Positions 48,120-60,038 of a stretch of DNA of 64,000 nucleotides are shown here, in pieces. A model generated the notes under the pieces. The model was not told the DNA's origin. It did no database searches and saw nothing but the letters and a program-made list of their open reading frames with translations. Every line of letters begins with the position of its first letter. Position 1 is the stretch's first letter. Made by a program: the position numbers and the translations under genes. This DNA comes from Coptis chinensis (lineage: Eukaryota > Streptophyta > Magnoliopsida > Ranunculales > Ranunculaceae): the NCBI GenBank assembly GCA_015680905.1, contig CM027383.1:40484501-40548500 (forward strand), given 5' to 3'.

Positions 48120-48577
48120 ATTCTCAGAATCTTAGATCATAATCCCCCCCAAGTGTGGCATTACCACCACCTTGTTTGCTTTCAAGAAGTCCATTCCAAG
48201 AATGACTTGAAAATGGTCTAAGCTAGCTATCATCAGGTCCACCTTTCCCCGCCAGTTGTTCATTTTAATGTCAACTTCTTTCCAAAGTGAGCCCTTTCAC
48301 CGGTTCGGCTTCTTGGTTCAAGCCTCTCATAAAGCCTTTACATTCTGCGAGTTTCAATCCAATAACCTCGGATACATACTCAGAAATTAACATATGAGTT
48401 GAACCAGTATCCACCATTGCTAGTAGACACCCGTAGTTGTTGAGTTCCAACTCTACGAACATATATGGTCGTCATCGGGGACCAAAATGTTCATATCATT
48501 CAACGAACTAGTAGGTCTAGCAAATGAAATAGGAACAGCATGAATAGGATAACCTGGTGGTGTTGTCATTTCTATTC
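48120..48577 (-). pseudogene. gypsy-type retropepsin fragment inside the Copia element
   Basis: Minus strand: ELNNYGCLLAMVDTGSTHML has the aspartic-protease DTGS motif (near 48400-48411), then EVIGLKLAECKGF. In a second frame WRGKVDLMIASLDHFQVILG and MDFL follow, the flap-to-end region of Ty3/gypsy proteases. The upstream side has 'tttctatttcag' before the coding piece (about 48577), an acceptor-like site, and reads TTPPGYPIHAVPISFARPTS. This is not a Copia protease. It may be a captured host or gypsy fragment. Confidence 0.7.
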
Positions 48578-49707
48578 TGAAATAGAAAGACACTTTGTTA
48601 TTCTTTAAAACCAAAAAAAGAAAGCATAAACAAATTATGTTCAGTAAAGAATATACACTCACAAACTAATATGTGAACTTGCTTCTGTTTGAGAGAGAAA
48701 GAATGGGCATCTAAAGTACCTTCTTTTTAGTAAGCAACAAATAGTGCATGAGATGTCCTTTTCAGAAGGTTCAAAATTAGAAGGTGTGAAAAGTACCTTG
48801 TTGTTTCTAATTTCCTTTACTGGTTATCAAACCATGAGATTTTATCGTTCTCAGTAAGAGACAAAGACCATGTTTTTTCTTTTTTAACTCTCTAGCACCA
48901 ACAGTTGCCTTGTAAAGGTTTCAACCGTCTCTTAAAAGAAGTTTGACCCAGAGTCAAGAAGACTTCAAGTCTTGAACCGTACCTTACTAACAGGTGGCTC
49001 TCTTCCATATTTCAAATAGAAAACACAAATATTGAATGGAATAATTTCCATCCCATCTGTTGCCGCTCTTGTTCAAAGTCCAGGTAGAAATGGCGCTAAG
49101 CACCAACTTCTCTTCCACTCACAAAGCTTGATACGTTGGCATCATCATTCTAAGGAATTTAATATTTGCACAAGTAAAACTTTGTCTTCTTAATGCGTGT
49201 TACTGAAACAATGCATTTGCATACATCCATGCTAGTGAACATGACTGTTGTTTAAGTCTTAATCTAATGACACATATACATCATTATTTAGATCAAACAA
49301 ATTAGATGAATGTATTGCATGCAAGCAGCGGTCACAACCCATCCATAACCAAGTAACCAGGCAAATAGTTTTGTCTGTTGGACATGTATAAAAACATTGA
49401 AACGGTGCCTTCCTCACTTTTGACACTTAACTAATTAGTTGTTTCCAAAAGAAAGCAATTGATATCCAGGAAAACTGCACATGGTCCCAATTAAAACATA
49501 CCTGATTTTTGGAACAATACATTTCCGTGTGTTACTTCAACATGCTGCAAATCCAATATCTACGGTGAGAAAACTTTCTGCCACATTACAATCTTTTCCG
49601 CTAACGCCTTTTACCAATAAAGCAAAAACGAAATCCGCTTCAAAATTGTTAGTGCATTTGAACTTAACAATAAATATAAACCGGAAAGGAGAGATCTGGC
49701 TTAAGTT
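48578..49707. other. interior of the Copia element, unrecognised
   Basis: No coding region recognised. No standard initiator-Met PBS is seen next to the 49708 LTR edge; 'aacttaagccagatctctcc' on the minus strand stands in that place. Confidence 0.35.
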
Positions 49708-50451
49708 TATAGGAAACTTATTCTAAAAATATACTTATTGTTAAGTAAACAAGAAATCAAATTGATATGAACAAACCTTTAATATAAACAAACAAACAAA
49801 CTTTTTAGTTCAACGAATGAACCTAATTTACCAATGATTAAATCCGAGCCTAGTGATGATCACTATGTCCTTAAGACAGATTTTCCCCTTCACGGTGCTA
49901 GAAGGTTGATGGAAAACTATCTCCCAAGATAGAACGGATTTCCTTCTATAGAAAGCTAGCACTTCAATTCTATAGAATCAGCGAACACAACATAGTATTT
50001 GACTAAGAACAGAGGGAGAAGAGAAAGATCAGAACTCTGTGTGATCTCGTGTGTCTTTCTCTCTAAATTTATCCACTATTTATAGGTGAGTGGTGCCTCT
50101 TCAAAACAACACAATGACTCTTGGGAAAAAGTAAACAACTCTTTGAAAAGTCACATGTTTCGAAAAGACACACCATTTCGGCATAAAGCATTGTTTCAAA
50201 CCAGTGCCTATTTCGAAAGGTCACACCTTTTCGGCATGATACACTGTTTTGAACCAGTGCACATTTCGAAAGGTCGCACCTTTTTGTCATAATGCACTGT
50301 TTCAAACTAGTGCATCCTTTTGAAAAGGTTTTTCTCACTTTACATACTGTTTCAAGAGAAACCCATTTCATCTCAAGTGGGGTAACTTGGGAGACAAATT
50401 ACTCATTCATATATCAATGTATTTGTGCAGAACAAATCTACTTTTCTAACA
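49708..50451 (-). repeat. Copia LTR (5' LTR in element orientation)
   Basis: Matches 45982-46719 throughout. The outer TG of the plus-strand edge is TA here. The 52-54 base units recur at about 50158-50321. Confidence 0.9.
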
Positions 50452-50479
50452 GAGGTTTGGCAAACATCAACCTTTATCA

Positions 50480-51559
50480 AGTAAATTAGGCTCTCAAGTA
50501 CATTTTTCCTTGCACATCCTCCTTATAATTTTAGCGAGGGTGTCATCAACTGGAGGCAAGAAATACATTACATAATCATCAAAAGAGTTACACAGCCTAG
50601 ACAAGTAGTCAGCTACTTGATTGGTTTCCCTGTAAACATGTTTGAAATCAACGAATTCAAATTGTTATTTCAAGGAGTTTATGAAGCAATAGTGCTTAGG
50701 CAGTAGTACCAAGGGGGCTCATCCTTGCCATTGATGGCACCAACAGCACACAGAGTCTGACCCAATAGTAATTCTTTTAGCGCCAATTCTCAATGCACCC
50801 TTCATACCAGCTTCAATCGCCAGTAGTTCCTGTGACATGACCGGCCAGCAGGTGAACTTCCCCGTAGGCAATCTTAACTTCTCCTGTTACATCCTTGATA
50901 GCACCACCAAACCATTAGTGTCTTCGCTTTCTACGAGAACCATCGATATTTACCATGAACTCACCTGGTAGAGTTTTGAGCCAAGTACACCAGTTAGGGG
51001 CTTTGCGAGTGAAGGAAACTTGAATGCCAATCCTTTTGATAAGTATTTTAGCTGCCACAGTCTCAGGTACTTCTCTTAACACTGTTTGCAGGTACATTTT
51101 CATCTCCTTCATGAGCTTACTGCATACATGGTCCTCAGAGTGTATTTTTTGCTGGAACCTCCTCGAGTTTCTTTCTATCCATATGGCATAAAAAGTACCG
51201 CAAACAATGGCTTTGATAATTTCAGCTTCCATTGTAGTGGATCTGCTTAACCTCATTATGTTGTACCTTTCTAGAGTAGAAGGTTGAAAATAATTACTCA
51301 GACCCATCCATCCCTTCATTTTAGACCAGATTTTTTTTGTATAGTGGTAATAAAAAAAGAGATGTTTTGAATGCTCCCTTGAAGAGTTACAAAAGCAGCA
51401 ACTGGAATGATTTAACACCTTTTTTTTCACTAGTCTGTCTTGAGTGGGAAGACAATTTGCAAATAATTCCCAACCTATAAAGGAATGCTTAGGTAAAACC
51501 AACTTACCCCAGATAAGTCTGTGCCATTTGACCTTGTTTCGTATCTGTTTGAGCGCCAT
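50480..51559 (-). pseudogene. LINE ORF2 C-terminal part: zf-RVT and RNase H
   Basis: The frame 50915-51559 has the zf-RVT domain: WHRLIWGKLVLPKHSFIGWE, CLPTQDRLVKKK, CCFCNSSREHSKHLFF. It runs into FMVNIDGSRRKR, the start of the RVT_3 RNase H. The rest of that domain continues in other frames to about 50480 (GAIKDVTGEV-like, then REXNQVADYL-like). The RNase H active-site Asp of VNIDGS is kept. Frameshifts near 50915 break the end. Confidence 0.85.
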
Positions 51560-51856
51560 GTAAGCTTATTTTCCAGTGAATCTTCCCGAGATAGTTTGAG
51601 TCCAGATGACTTGGTCTTGTGGTAGAAGAGGGTTCAACTCTGTACCCACAATCTTTCTTTTGAGCTCACTTTCAGGCAAAGAAGATATAGAGTGGTTCCA
51701 TCTCCCATCAAGGATGAGGTCACTTACCAGGGCATCAACTGGGATTTGTAAAGGTTGTACTACTTCAGGCCATTGAAGAAGTGGTGTGTCATGGCACCAA
51801 GGATCATGTCATACATATGTTTGCTCTCCCTTAGCTATATGATGCCTTACAAATCT

Positions 51857-53700
51857 TTATGCGACTTCTCGATGCTTTAAGACATTCTTCCAAACCCATG
51901 AACAGTCGGTACGGGTTTTCATAGTCCAAAAATGTTGATTTCGCACATGATGTTCAACTGACCACTTAACCCATAGAAAGTCTTCGTAGCTTGCAATCTT
52001 GAATACAAGGCCACAGTAGGCAGCCTTATTCCATGTCTTGGGATCAGCAATGCCCAAACCACCTTGATTCTTGCCAAGTCTTAGAGTGGAGTGACTTGCA
52101 TGATGCATTTTTGGAGTCATATCTGGACCAGACCAAAGGAATCTATTGTAGATTTTTTCTATGTCATTCAAAGTTCTTTTGGGTAGAATAAAGGTTCTAG
52201 CCCAATAAACATGAAAAGAGGATAAGACAGATTGAATCAACTAAAGACGGCCAGCATGAGTGAGAGACTTGTTCTTCCAATTTGATATCCTCTTGGTGAT
52301 CATTTCTATCAAAGGTAAGCATTCTTTGATACCCATTCTTGTAGCTAAAAGCAGGAGGGATGCCTAAGTAAGTAACTGGAGGTTGCACAAGCTTAACTTC
52401 TATGATATCAACTAGGTCTTGTGCTTCATGTCGACTCATACTTTCAGCAAGCAAAGTAGTTTTCTGACTATTCAACTTTAGACCCGTATAGGCAAAGAAC
52501 TCTATTAGAGTGTTCTTAATAGTTTGAATAGTCATAGTATCACCTTTACAGAACAACAAAATGTCATCGACAAAGCTTATGTGAGTAATATTTGGCTTTT
52601 TGCATTTGGAATGGTAAGAAAAGTCCTTTGTTGACACATTTCGATTCAACATGCCTCCAAGTATCTCCATGACTAAGATAAAAAGATAGGGAGAAATGGG
52701 GTTGCCTTGTCGAAGCCCTCTATGACCAGCAAAATAACCTTGAGGTGTGCCATTGACTAAAATGGAGAAATATGGTGTAGTGTAGCACATTTTGGTCCAC
52801 TCAATGAACTTATTTGGGAACCTAAACTTTGCCATTACCATATCAATAGATTGCCAACTAACCATATCAAAATCTTTGGTGATATCTATTTTGATAGAGC
52901 ATCTTTTACTACCATGGGCTCTAGTATAGACCCTCACCAATTCATGAGCAAGAAGGAGATTATCCTGTATGGATCTGTCCGGAATGAATGTTGATTGCTG
53001 CAAAGAAATAAGATTAGGCATGAAGGGTTTCATTCTATTGGTGAGTAGTTTGGAAACACACTTATAGATAACATTGCAGCATGCAATAGGCATGAACTCT
53101 TCAACTCTTGATGGGGATGCACATTTGGAAATGAGACACAGATGAGTAGAATTAACTCCTCGATGCACTAAATTCAAAGAGAAGATAGAAAGAATAGCTT
53201 GGACAAACTCATCTTTAACCCATTACCAATTCTTTTTGAAGAAGAAGGCATTATAACCATCAGGGCCTGGAGCACTACTATCCTCCATATCAAACAATAC
53301 TTGTTGAATCTCTGCCTCATTAAAGTCTTGTACCATATAATCCGCTTTAGATGCAGTAAGAACCCTCGGGAAGTGAAGACTCTCAAGAAAAGCAGGGTCA
53401 CAGTAAGCTAAAGAAGGTTACCCCAATAGGCCTTTGTAGTAATCAAGAAATGCCTCTGATACTTCTTCTTGTCCTTCCCTTCTAACACCAGCAGAGTCAT
53501 TCAAAGCCCAAATAAGATTTCTGCTCTTTCTCTCTTTGATCATCTTGTGGCAGAATTTATTGCATTTGTCCCCATACTTCATCCAATCACATCTGGTTCT
53601 ATGCCTGAGGTCCTCACCTTCCATAATAATAAGTTGACAAAGAGTATTCCTGGCTTCCTTTTCTCTATGGCATAGGAGTATATCCGTTGGGTTACTCTGC
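51857..53700 (-). pseudogene. LINE reverse transcriptase
   Basis: Main open frame 52197-53177: RPIACCNVIYKCVSKLLTNR-like start, LISLQQSTFIPDRSIQDNLL, KIDITKDFDMVSWQSI (first catalytic Asp region), HRGLRQGNPISPYLFILVME, HISFVDDILLFCKG (catalytic DD), LKLNSQKTTLL. The start of the domain lies at 53174-53700 in two other frames (RTRCDWMKYGDKCNKFCHKM). The end lies at 51857-52240 (ARTFILPKRTLNDIEKIYNR, FLWSGPDM, RLGKNQGGLGIADPKTWNKA). All are motifs of plant L1-type ORF2. At least two frameshifts. Confidence 0.92.
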
Positions 53701-53855
53701 TGGTCTTTCTAAATATATTTAAGCTCTTTCCTTGCAGCCTCTGTCTGCTTGGTTATGTCTGAGCAAAAGAATTTTGCCCAACTTCTCAGTTTGTTCTTCA
53801 AAAGTTTTAGCTTTTGAGTCAAGATGAACATAGAACTGCCATACACTTGCAGATT

Positions 53856-54358
53856 CTAGCAAGACATGAAAGTTGCCAAGAAATCAGGGTGAAGAATCCA
53901 AAAGTTACTGAACATGTAAGGGGAACTAGCAACGACTTTATTCAAAATAGTAATGACAAGGGGAGAGTGATCAGAAGTACCAAAAGGCATGAATTCAACA
54001 AATGAGTAAGAGAATGTAGAGCTCCAATGGAAATTGACTAAGCAGCGATCAATTTTAGACCATTTTCTCACAAAGTTGGTCCATGTAAAGAAAGCTCCAG
54101 TTGCTTTAAGATCATAAAGCTCAGATGTGACAAGACAGTCAGAGAAAGGAGTAGTCTCCTTAGGATGCACTGCTTCTCCTCCAATGTGTTCAAAAGAATA
54201 TAGCACATTGTTAAAGTCCCCTGCTACACACCACTCCCCTTGTATGCCATTGTGAATGTTGCATATATCATTCCATAGACCAAGCCTAGCAGCATTCAAT
54301 GTGAATAATATAACACCATTTGTTGAAATATATGACATTTGTTGCCGTAGTTGGTATT
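53856..54358 (-). pseudogene. LINE APE-type endonuclease, N-terminally truncated
   Basis: Minus frame: LGLWNDICNIHNGIQGEWCV, AGDFNNVLYSFEHIGG (GDFN motif), FFTWTNFVRKWSKIDRCLVN, FGTSDHSPLVITI (SDH motif). These are the last motifs of the APE-like endonuclease that nicks target DNA. The first third, with the catalytic Glu, is missing because the LINE copy ends near 54360. Confidence 0.9.
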
Positions 54359-54360
54359 AT

Positions 54361-54641
54361 ATTACTGATCTATAACACCATGAAGACTTCAAAGCTTAAT
54401 TAAGCTATATGTACAGAACGAATAATATAAAAACTTATATTATTGATAAAGACTATGATCAGATCATTTTTGATATTTTTATGTCAAATACTGATATTGA
54501 AATAAGTTCTAGGATACTCTTGCATGCCATTTCAAATCACTTCGATTTAATAAGTGGAACATTACGTTCTTTAGATACTATTTCGCCAACAATTGGTTGG
54601 AGATTTTGTGAATTTTGGCTGGGTGGAAAGTTTAAAGTGAG
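54361..54641. other. host DNA between LINE and Tat element
   Basis: An open plus frame (54409-54641: ISSRILLHAISNHFDLISG, TIGWRFCEFWLGGKF) looks codon-like but matches no family I know. It is cut by the Tat element at GTGAG. The original continuation at 62616 reads a TAG two codons on, so no longer gene is supported. Confidence 0.3.
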
Positions 54642-55117
54642 TGTAGATGTGTGGGTTTCTACCTACGACCTGATGTTGAGGTTGAGGGGGAATGGCTGCA
54701 CTCTTGCTTGGGATAAGAGTTGCCTACATATCAAGTTTCTTGGGTGAACTTGAATCAAGCCTTACATAGTTCATCTCTCTCTACCTATAGATGTTTGGTC
54801 TGACTTTCCTTATTTGCTTTAGGTCGTTGTCAAGTGTAGATCCATATTTTGTGCTCTCTTGATAATTCGTCATTAATTACTCCTGCTGTTACAAAGCAAA
54901 TGTCTCTTTCATTGGTGCGTTAACTAAGCTTCAGGATCGTGGTAGATCATTTGTTTCCATGTATGGCTATATTTGATATTTGGGACGACCTGAGTTTGGG
55001 TCGTGGTTACGTCCTAGTGGCGTGGTACGACCTAGTGATATACGAGCTGTGAAGATACGACCTGATGTGTGGACACATGTGTTGTAGTGATTGGTTTGAG
55101 AACGGAGGGTACTTACA
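54642..55117 (-). repeat. 3' LTR of the Tat-like element (476 bases)
   Basis: Plus strand edges TGTAGATG and ACTTACA. It contains the 'tgcctacatatcaag' and 'caagccttacatagttc' phrases found in Tat LTRs. The right 166 bases recur at 62450-62615. Confidence 0.88.
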
Positions 55118-55531
55118 CAACCCCCTTTATTTTATTTTTTTGGATAGCGCTGATGTGAAAAGAAAAGATAAAATAAAGCTCTTTACACGTGTCATACAGC
55201 TGGTTTATTTGAAAGAAATGAACAGTTTTGGAAAATGTGCGGGAACTATTTGGATTTTATCTATGGGGCCAACTCACGACGGGTTTTGTGGGCAAGGTAA
55301 GTTAGTTATGATTGTGTTTTGTAGGGAAGGTAAAATGTTTTGGTTGTTTCGAGATTTGTGCGGCTAAAGGGTTATTATGTCTGAAGATCATTCGTCTCCT
55401 AATTTTATCAAAGCAAAGGAAGAAAAGCAGAAAGAGAAAAACAAAAAATGTCCAACCTTTCGTCTCCAAGTGCGTTTCTTTTTTATAGAAAAAATTAGAT
55501 CTTTTTGTTTCCTTTTTGTTTTTGTGTTGTC

Positions 55532-57764
55532 ATGTCGATTACTAGTGGTTGTGTGAGTGGGGAAGTGGCATTGAATTAGTCGAAGGAGACAATTGTGAGT
55601 GATGGAGATGGTGGTGTTAGGGCGCGTAGTGGAGATGAGGCGTCATCGTCTTTCTCATTGGAGATGATGGCTGAGGAGGCAATACCTACGTCGGTAGGTA
55701 ATACTGTTGATTTGATGGGGGAGTTTGGTTTGGAGAACTCCGACCTGGAAATATATTACCTGAGTGGAGAGAGGAACGTATTTGGCTTGGATTACGTTCC
55801 TCGGGATGGGGGTGTTATGGTTTGTTATGGACAATTGAAGGCTGGGCTAAGGTTACCGTTCTCACGTCTTGCTGTGGAGTTTTTGAATTTTTATGGGGAA
55901 GCCCCTTGTCATTTCGTGGGGAATAGTTGGAGAGTTTTACATGTGTTAGATTTGTTGAATGAGCGGGATTATAACATCTGTTTATCGAATGTGCTTAAGC
56001 ATTTTTTTGGTGAAGAGGTCGTTTACTATGAATTTTAGTTTGCAGGTGTTGAAGGGTAAATCTCCCGTGATTGTGGGTGTAAGTAAGGAGGATTAGGGGT
56101 GTAGGCCTTTACTGGTCGCGGGTAATTATTATCCTTCTCACTAGGAGTTGGCGAATCGTACTATAAAATGGGATGGTAGGTCGTTATGTGATAAATCATA
56201 GTATATGTAGGTTAGTTGATATTACAATGTTCTGATAATTTTATTTCATTTTGCAGAAGTTGCGATTCGTGGACGTACGAACACCGGAGCTATAAAAGAG
56301 TTTGCTTGTTTGAGTTGGGAGGAGAAACGATCTATTTTGGGAGAGATTGCACATTACTTCAATAAGCGTGGAGGTGAGAAGATCAACCGGAAAAAGGTTG
56401 AGCAAAAGAAGAGGGCCCGAAAGTTAATCTTTGAGATCTCTGATTCTAGCTCGAACACTGAGATGGAAAAAGTAGATCAAATGAGGGGGTCTGTTTCTGG
56501 GTCAAGGACTATCGGAGGAGGCTCTGGTAGCCGTCCTATGTCTAGACGACCTGCGGAGGGGGGTGAAAATGATAGGGGAGGACGTGGAGGTGGGAGTGCT
56601 GGGGGAGGTGGTGATGCTCCCGCTCCATTTCGTAGGCCTCATTTGAAAAGGCGAACTAAAGGTGTCGAGCCTAAGGGGGCTAAGAGGACGCGACCTGAGT
56701 CTGAGGAATGACCTGTTATGGGGGAATGTCGTACTTCATCAAGTCGGGCTCCTTTGAAAAGGATGAATCTGAAGGAGCTGGCAGTTGATGTCGGTGTTGC
56801 TGATGCTAGGGGCAAGAAGAAGGCTAGTGACATGGCTGGTGATGAGGGTCTGACAGTACGTTCCAAGGTGATGAGGCTGGTAAGTCTAACGTTCTGGATA
56901 TGACGGTCACCTATTAAGATCCAGTGAGTGGGCTAACGCGGTTGGTAAAGAATAAAGACTGTAGTTTCAAGTCTTCACTGGTTGCGAATGGACTGCTGGA
57001 GAGTATTGTCGTCCTTGATAGGGACAGGAACACGCTGGAGACTAAAAAGAATCTGGAGGCAAATCTAAAAGACATGGATCGCTCGATCAATTTTGTAAGT
57101 ATCTTTCCGATCTGAGCTTTGTTTTGTGTTTTGTGTTATTGATTTTTTACTTATTTTGTTGGTTTGTCAGGTTTTGGCTATGTATAGGAAGTTGAGAGAG
57201 ATGGCGGTTATTTTTGACTTGTACAATGAGTTGGAGGTTGCCAAGGAGGCTTATGACAAATTGGTAGCTGTGCAAAAAGTTGAACGAGCTAAAGTGGTGG
57301 GGCTGAGGGCTTAGGTCGGTGATTTCACTGGGAAGGTGGCCTTATTACAGCCATCTCTTGACTCTTCAAGGGTGGAGGTAGCACATTGGATTGTTGAGAG
57401 CAAACAATCGCAGGCCATTGCTGAATGAGCTCAGAAGGAGTACAACGACCTGGTTGATCTGGTAAAGAGTGGTGATGTCTACGTTCTAGTGGATGATTAT
57501 ATGGAGCTAGAACGTAAGTACAAAACCTTGAAAAGGTCTGTTGAAAGTGGGGCTGCAGTAGTAACTGTAGAAAGTACTATTGTAGATGCTAGTAGACGAT
57601 CTGATCTACCTACCGACTTGAGTGCTACCCCAGCTGCTGAACCGATTGAGGATGCTGCTACTGAAGTGATTACTACAAGTGGAGATCCGGCTGGTGGCTT
57701 TGTTGGTGAAGAGGGCAGCAATCTAGACCCCTTGAATGTGGAGAATATGTCTCGTGTCAACTAA
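55532..57764 (+). pseudogene. antisense spliced ORF of the Tat-like element (gypsy-type domain)
   Basis: It runs against pol. ATG 55532 (MSITSGCVSGEVALN) meets a TAG at 55577, then the frame stays open to 56038: LRLPFSRLAVEFLNFYGEAP, CHFVGNSWRVLHVL. This fits the plant transposase (putative) gypsy-type domain PF04195. Later exons: 56280-56711 (FACLSWEEKRSILGEIAHYF, a basic KINRKKVEQKKRARK patch, a Gly/Arg-rich stretch), then coiled-coil segments 56924-57095 and 57170-57310 (REMAVIFDLYNELEVAKEAY) and 57489-57764 to a TAA. A textbook intron (GTAAGT ... TTTGTCAG) lies at 57096-57169. Antisense ORFs of this kind between integrase and 3' LTR are known in Tat elements; their role is not settled. 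Stops near 57313 and 57426 break this copy. Confidence 0.75.
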
Positions 57765-58535
57765 TTTGTTCTTCTTATGATATGTTTGATGTGGGTGAAT
57801 TTATTGAACTATTTTTGTTGTTGATACTAATAACTTCAAATTTTTATGGGGATACTGAGGTCATTTTCCCAGGATAACTTGGGGGCCTCTAGTGTCTAAC
57901 CGACTTTGTAGTACGTAAAGCAGTTGATTTACTTACTTGTTTTGAAATGAGATTATCTGTGAATTTGGTATACATGTGATTGCTTCCCTTGCATCTTGTT
58001 TTGTTATTTGACGACCTGTTATGCATAGCAGTAATTTCGACGACTTGTTGCATTTTGGTAGATCGTCTGATGCTTGTAGGTCGTAAGTATTTGCGCACAA
58101 CCTGATATATGCGCCTAGTTGACACCTAGGTTTCTTCGTGTCCTTAGGTGTGTGTAGATTAATTGAGTGGTTCCTTTTGGGAGAACTTCTTATTGATTTT
58201 TTATTGATAATTAGCCTTTGAGTAGTAATTATAGTTGAGTCAAACTTAACCCTTTCAAAGGCCTTAAGTTGACTTGTGGTCCTTTTGGAGGTACCTTAGA
58301 TTGGATTTGACTGATAATTAACCTTTGCATGGCAATTATAGTTGAATCGTGCTTAACCCTGGGGTTGGTGTTAAGTTGATTTGTGATCCTTTTATGGGAC
58401 CTTGGATTGGATTTGATTAATAATTAGCATTTGCGTGGTACTCATGTAATGCAAAGAGAACACTTATACGTGAAATGTTATGAAATTTTATTCATATTGA
58501 TTGATACATCTGGAGAAAAATTACTGGTAAAAGCG
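57765..58535. other. interval between antisense ORF and integrase, no gene
   Basis: No coding signal. 58180-58440 has two related copies of a segment with 'ggattggatttga', 'aattagc' and 'aactgataattaacctttg'-like phrases, probably an old tandem duplication of about 120 bases. Confidence 0.4.
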
Positions 58536-58539
58536 CTTG

Positions 58540-59640
58540 AGTAGAGTTGTATTCTAAGGTCAGGGAAGCACATCACCGAGCTGAGTTTTTATCCAGTAAG
58601 CTCCATTTCCAATGACTCTATGAAATATATATGGGCCTTCCCAAGTTGGGTCAAGCTTGGCTGGTGCTAAGGTCCTTTTGAGAACTAGGTCGTCAGCTTG
58701 GAAAGATCTTGGGACGACCTTCTTGTTGTAAGATCGTTGGATGGTTTGGTGGTACTGAGCTAGGGATATTGCAATAGTTTCCCTACACTTTTCTAGGAGG
58801 TCGACTTCTTTGGATAAGATGTTGTCGTTTTCTCCTGATTCGACGATGTCAGAACGTGTAGTTGTGATTGTAAGTTCTGATGGTATTACTGCTTCTGTTC
58901 CGAAGCAAAGTATGAAAGGAGACTCGTTGGTACTAGCTCGGGCTGTTGTTCTGTATGCCCCTAAAATGTTCTCGAGTTGTTATGGCCATTGGCTTTTCTT
59001 ACTCTCCAACTTCTTTTGGAGATTCTCTTTGATGGATTTGTTTGTGGCATCTGCCTGGCCATTGCTTTGCGTGTATCTAGGTGTAAAAAATGCTTGAATG
59101 ATGCGCCACTTTTATAGGAATGCCTTGACTTGTGTGCCGGCAAATTGGGTTCCGTTGTCCATGATGAGGGTGTGGGGTAGACCAAATCTTGACTTGATAT
59201 TGGTCCATATAAAGTTGATGATGTGGACTTACTTGACTTGAACAAGTGGGATTGCCTCAACCCATTTGGTAAAGTAATCTGTGGCTGCAAGGACGTATTT
59301 GAGTCATGTTTTCTTTTGTGGGATAAATGGTCCCATGATGTCTAGCCCCCACATATAAAAAGGCCACGGGCTAGCTATGTTGATCAACTCCCGTGCTGGA
59401 CTTAGATGGTTGTGACCAAATGTTTGACATTGGTGGCATTTGATAACATACTTCTTTGCCTCAATATGCATGCCTGGCCAATAATACCCTTGGGCGATTG
59501 CTTTACGAGCAAGAGATCTTGCTCCTGCATGGTTGCCACATTTGCCTTTGTGAATTTTGTCGAAGATGAATTAGCCTTCGCGTGGAGTTATGCACCTTAG
59601 GTGGGGTCCTCCTACATATTTACAGAATAATGGTGTATCT
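58540..59640 (-). pseudogene. int: Tat-like integrase
   Basis: Minus-strand segments in order, in mixed frames: the HHCC finger (NHAGARSLARKAIAQGYYWP, KCHQCQTFGH), the DDE core (WGLDIMGPFIPQ, first D; YFTKWVEAIPL; FGLPHTLIMDNGTQF, second D; YTQSNGQADATNKSIKENLQ, where Ala replaces the usual Val and the Glu-bearing helix follows), then GAYRTTARASTKSPF and the C-terminal DLVLKRTLAPAKLDPTWEGP and GNGAYWI. Several stops are present (for example within SQWP*QL and PQKKT*). Order and motifs are gypsy. Confidence 0.88.
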
Positions 59641-60038
59641 AGGAGCGCAAAATTGTATGGCACGAGCATTCCTTGCCTCTGCTGGGAGCTCGTCATGTAA
59701 GATAAATTTTAGAAATGGGCCTATCTAAGATTGGGTGATCACTTTTTTGGATGAGGGCTGGAAGTCTGTGAGGCTGTTGACACTTTCATGTTGGTAGGCT
59801 CTCTAGGATGTCAATGTAAACTATTTTGGGACATGCGTCTTGGGTTTTTAGGCTATGAAAGCCAAGCTGTCTGCATGTCTATTATCTTCTCGGGGAAGTG
59901 TTCCAAGGAGAATGTTGAAAACGAGCTGATGATGTCATTGACGACCTAAGCATACTTGGCTAAGTTTGCTCTATTTATCACATACTCTTTGGTGATCTGT
60001 TTGACGATTAGTTGTGAGTCACTGTAAGCTTTGAGCTT

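Larger units (their letters stand above)
45982..50451 (-). mobile_element. Copia LTR element with most of its interior lost
   Basis: Two LTRs of 738 and 744 bases in direct orientation, flanked by GAGGT (45977-45981 and 50452-50456). On the minus strand the LTR starts TGTTAGAAAA and is preceded by the PPT 'catgtgggggatt' (46720-46732 on the plus strand), so the element runs right to left. Of pol only the end of the RT/RNase H region remains (47330-47740). A gypsy-type retropepsin fragment (48120-48577) occupies the centre. Integrase, most of RT and gag are missing. Confidence 0.9.
45958..54360 (-). mobile_element. L1-type LINE, 5' truncated, with nested Copia element
   Basis: Read on the minus strand: part of the APE endonuclease, RT, zf-RVT, RNase H, a 3' UTR and a poly(A) of ten bases (T-run 45958-45967 on the plus strand). 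ORF1 and the N-terminal part of the endonuclease are absent, the usual 5' truncation from incomplete target-primed reverse transcription. The 3' UTR is split at 45981/50457 by the Copia element. I could not identify the LINE's own target duplication. Multiple stops and frameshifts are present. Confidence 0.85.

Noticed and set aside
54340..54400. Target duplication for the LINE
   Set aside because: I compared the flank of the poly(A) ('gatgggcattac') with the sequence around 54340-54400 and saw no convincing match, so the 5' edge is approximate.
54409..54747. Plus-strand open frame crossing the Tat element edge
   Set aside because: The last 35 codons lie in the LTR, and the pre-insertion sequence meets a stop at once. 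No motif.
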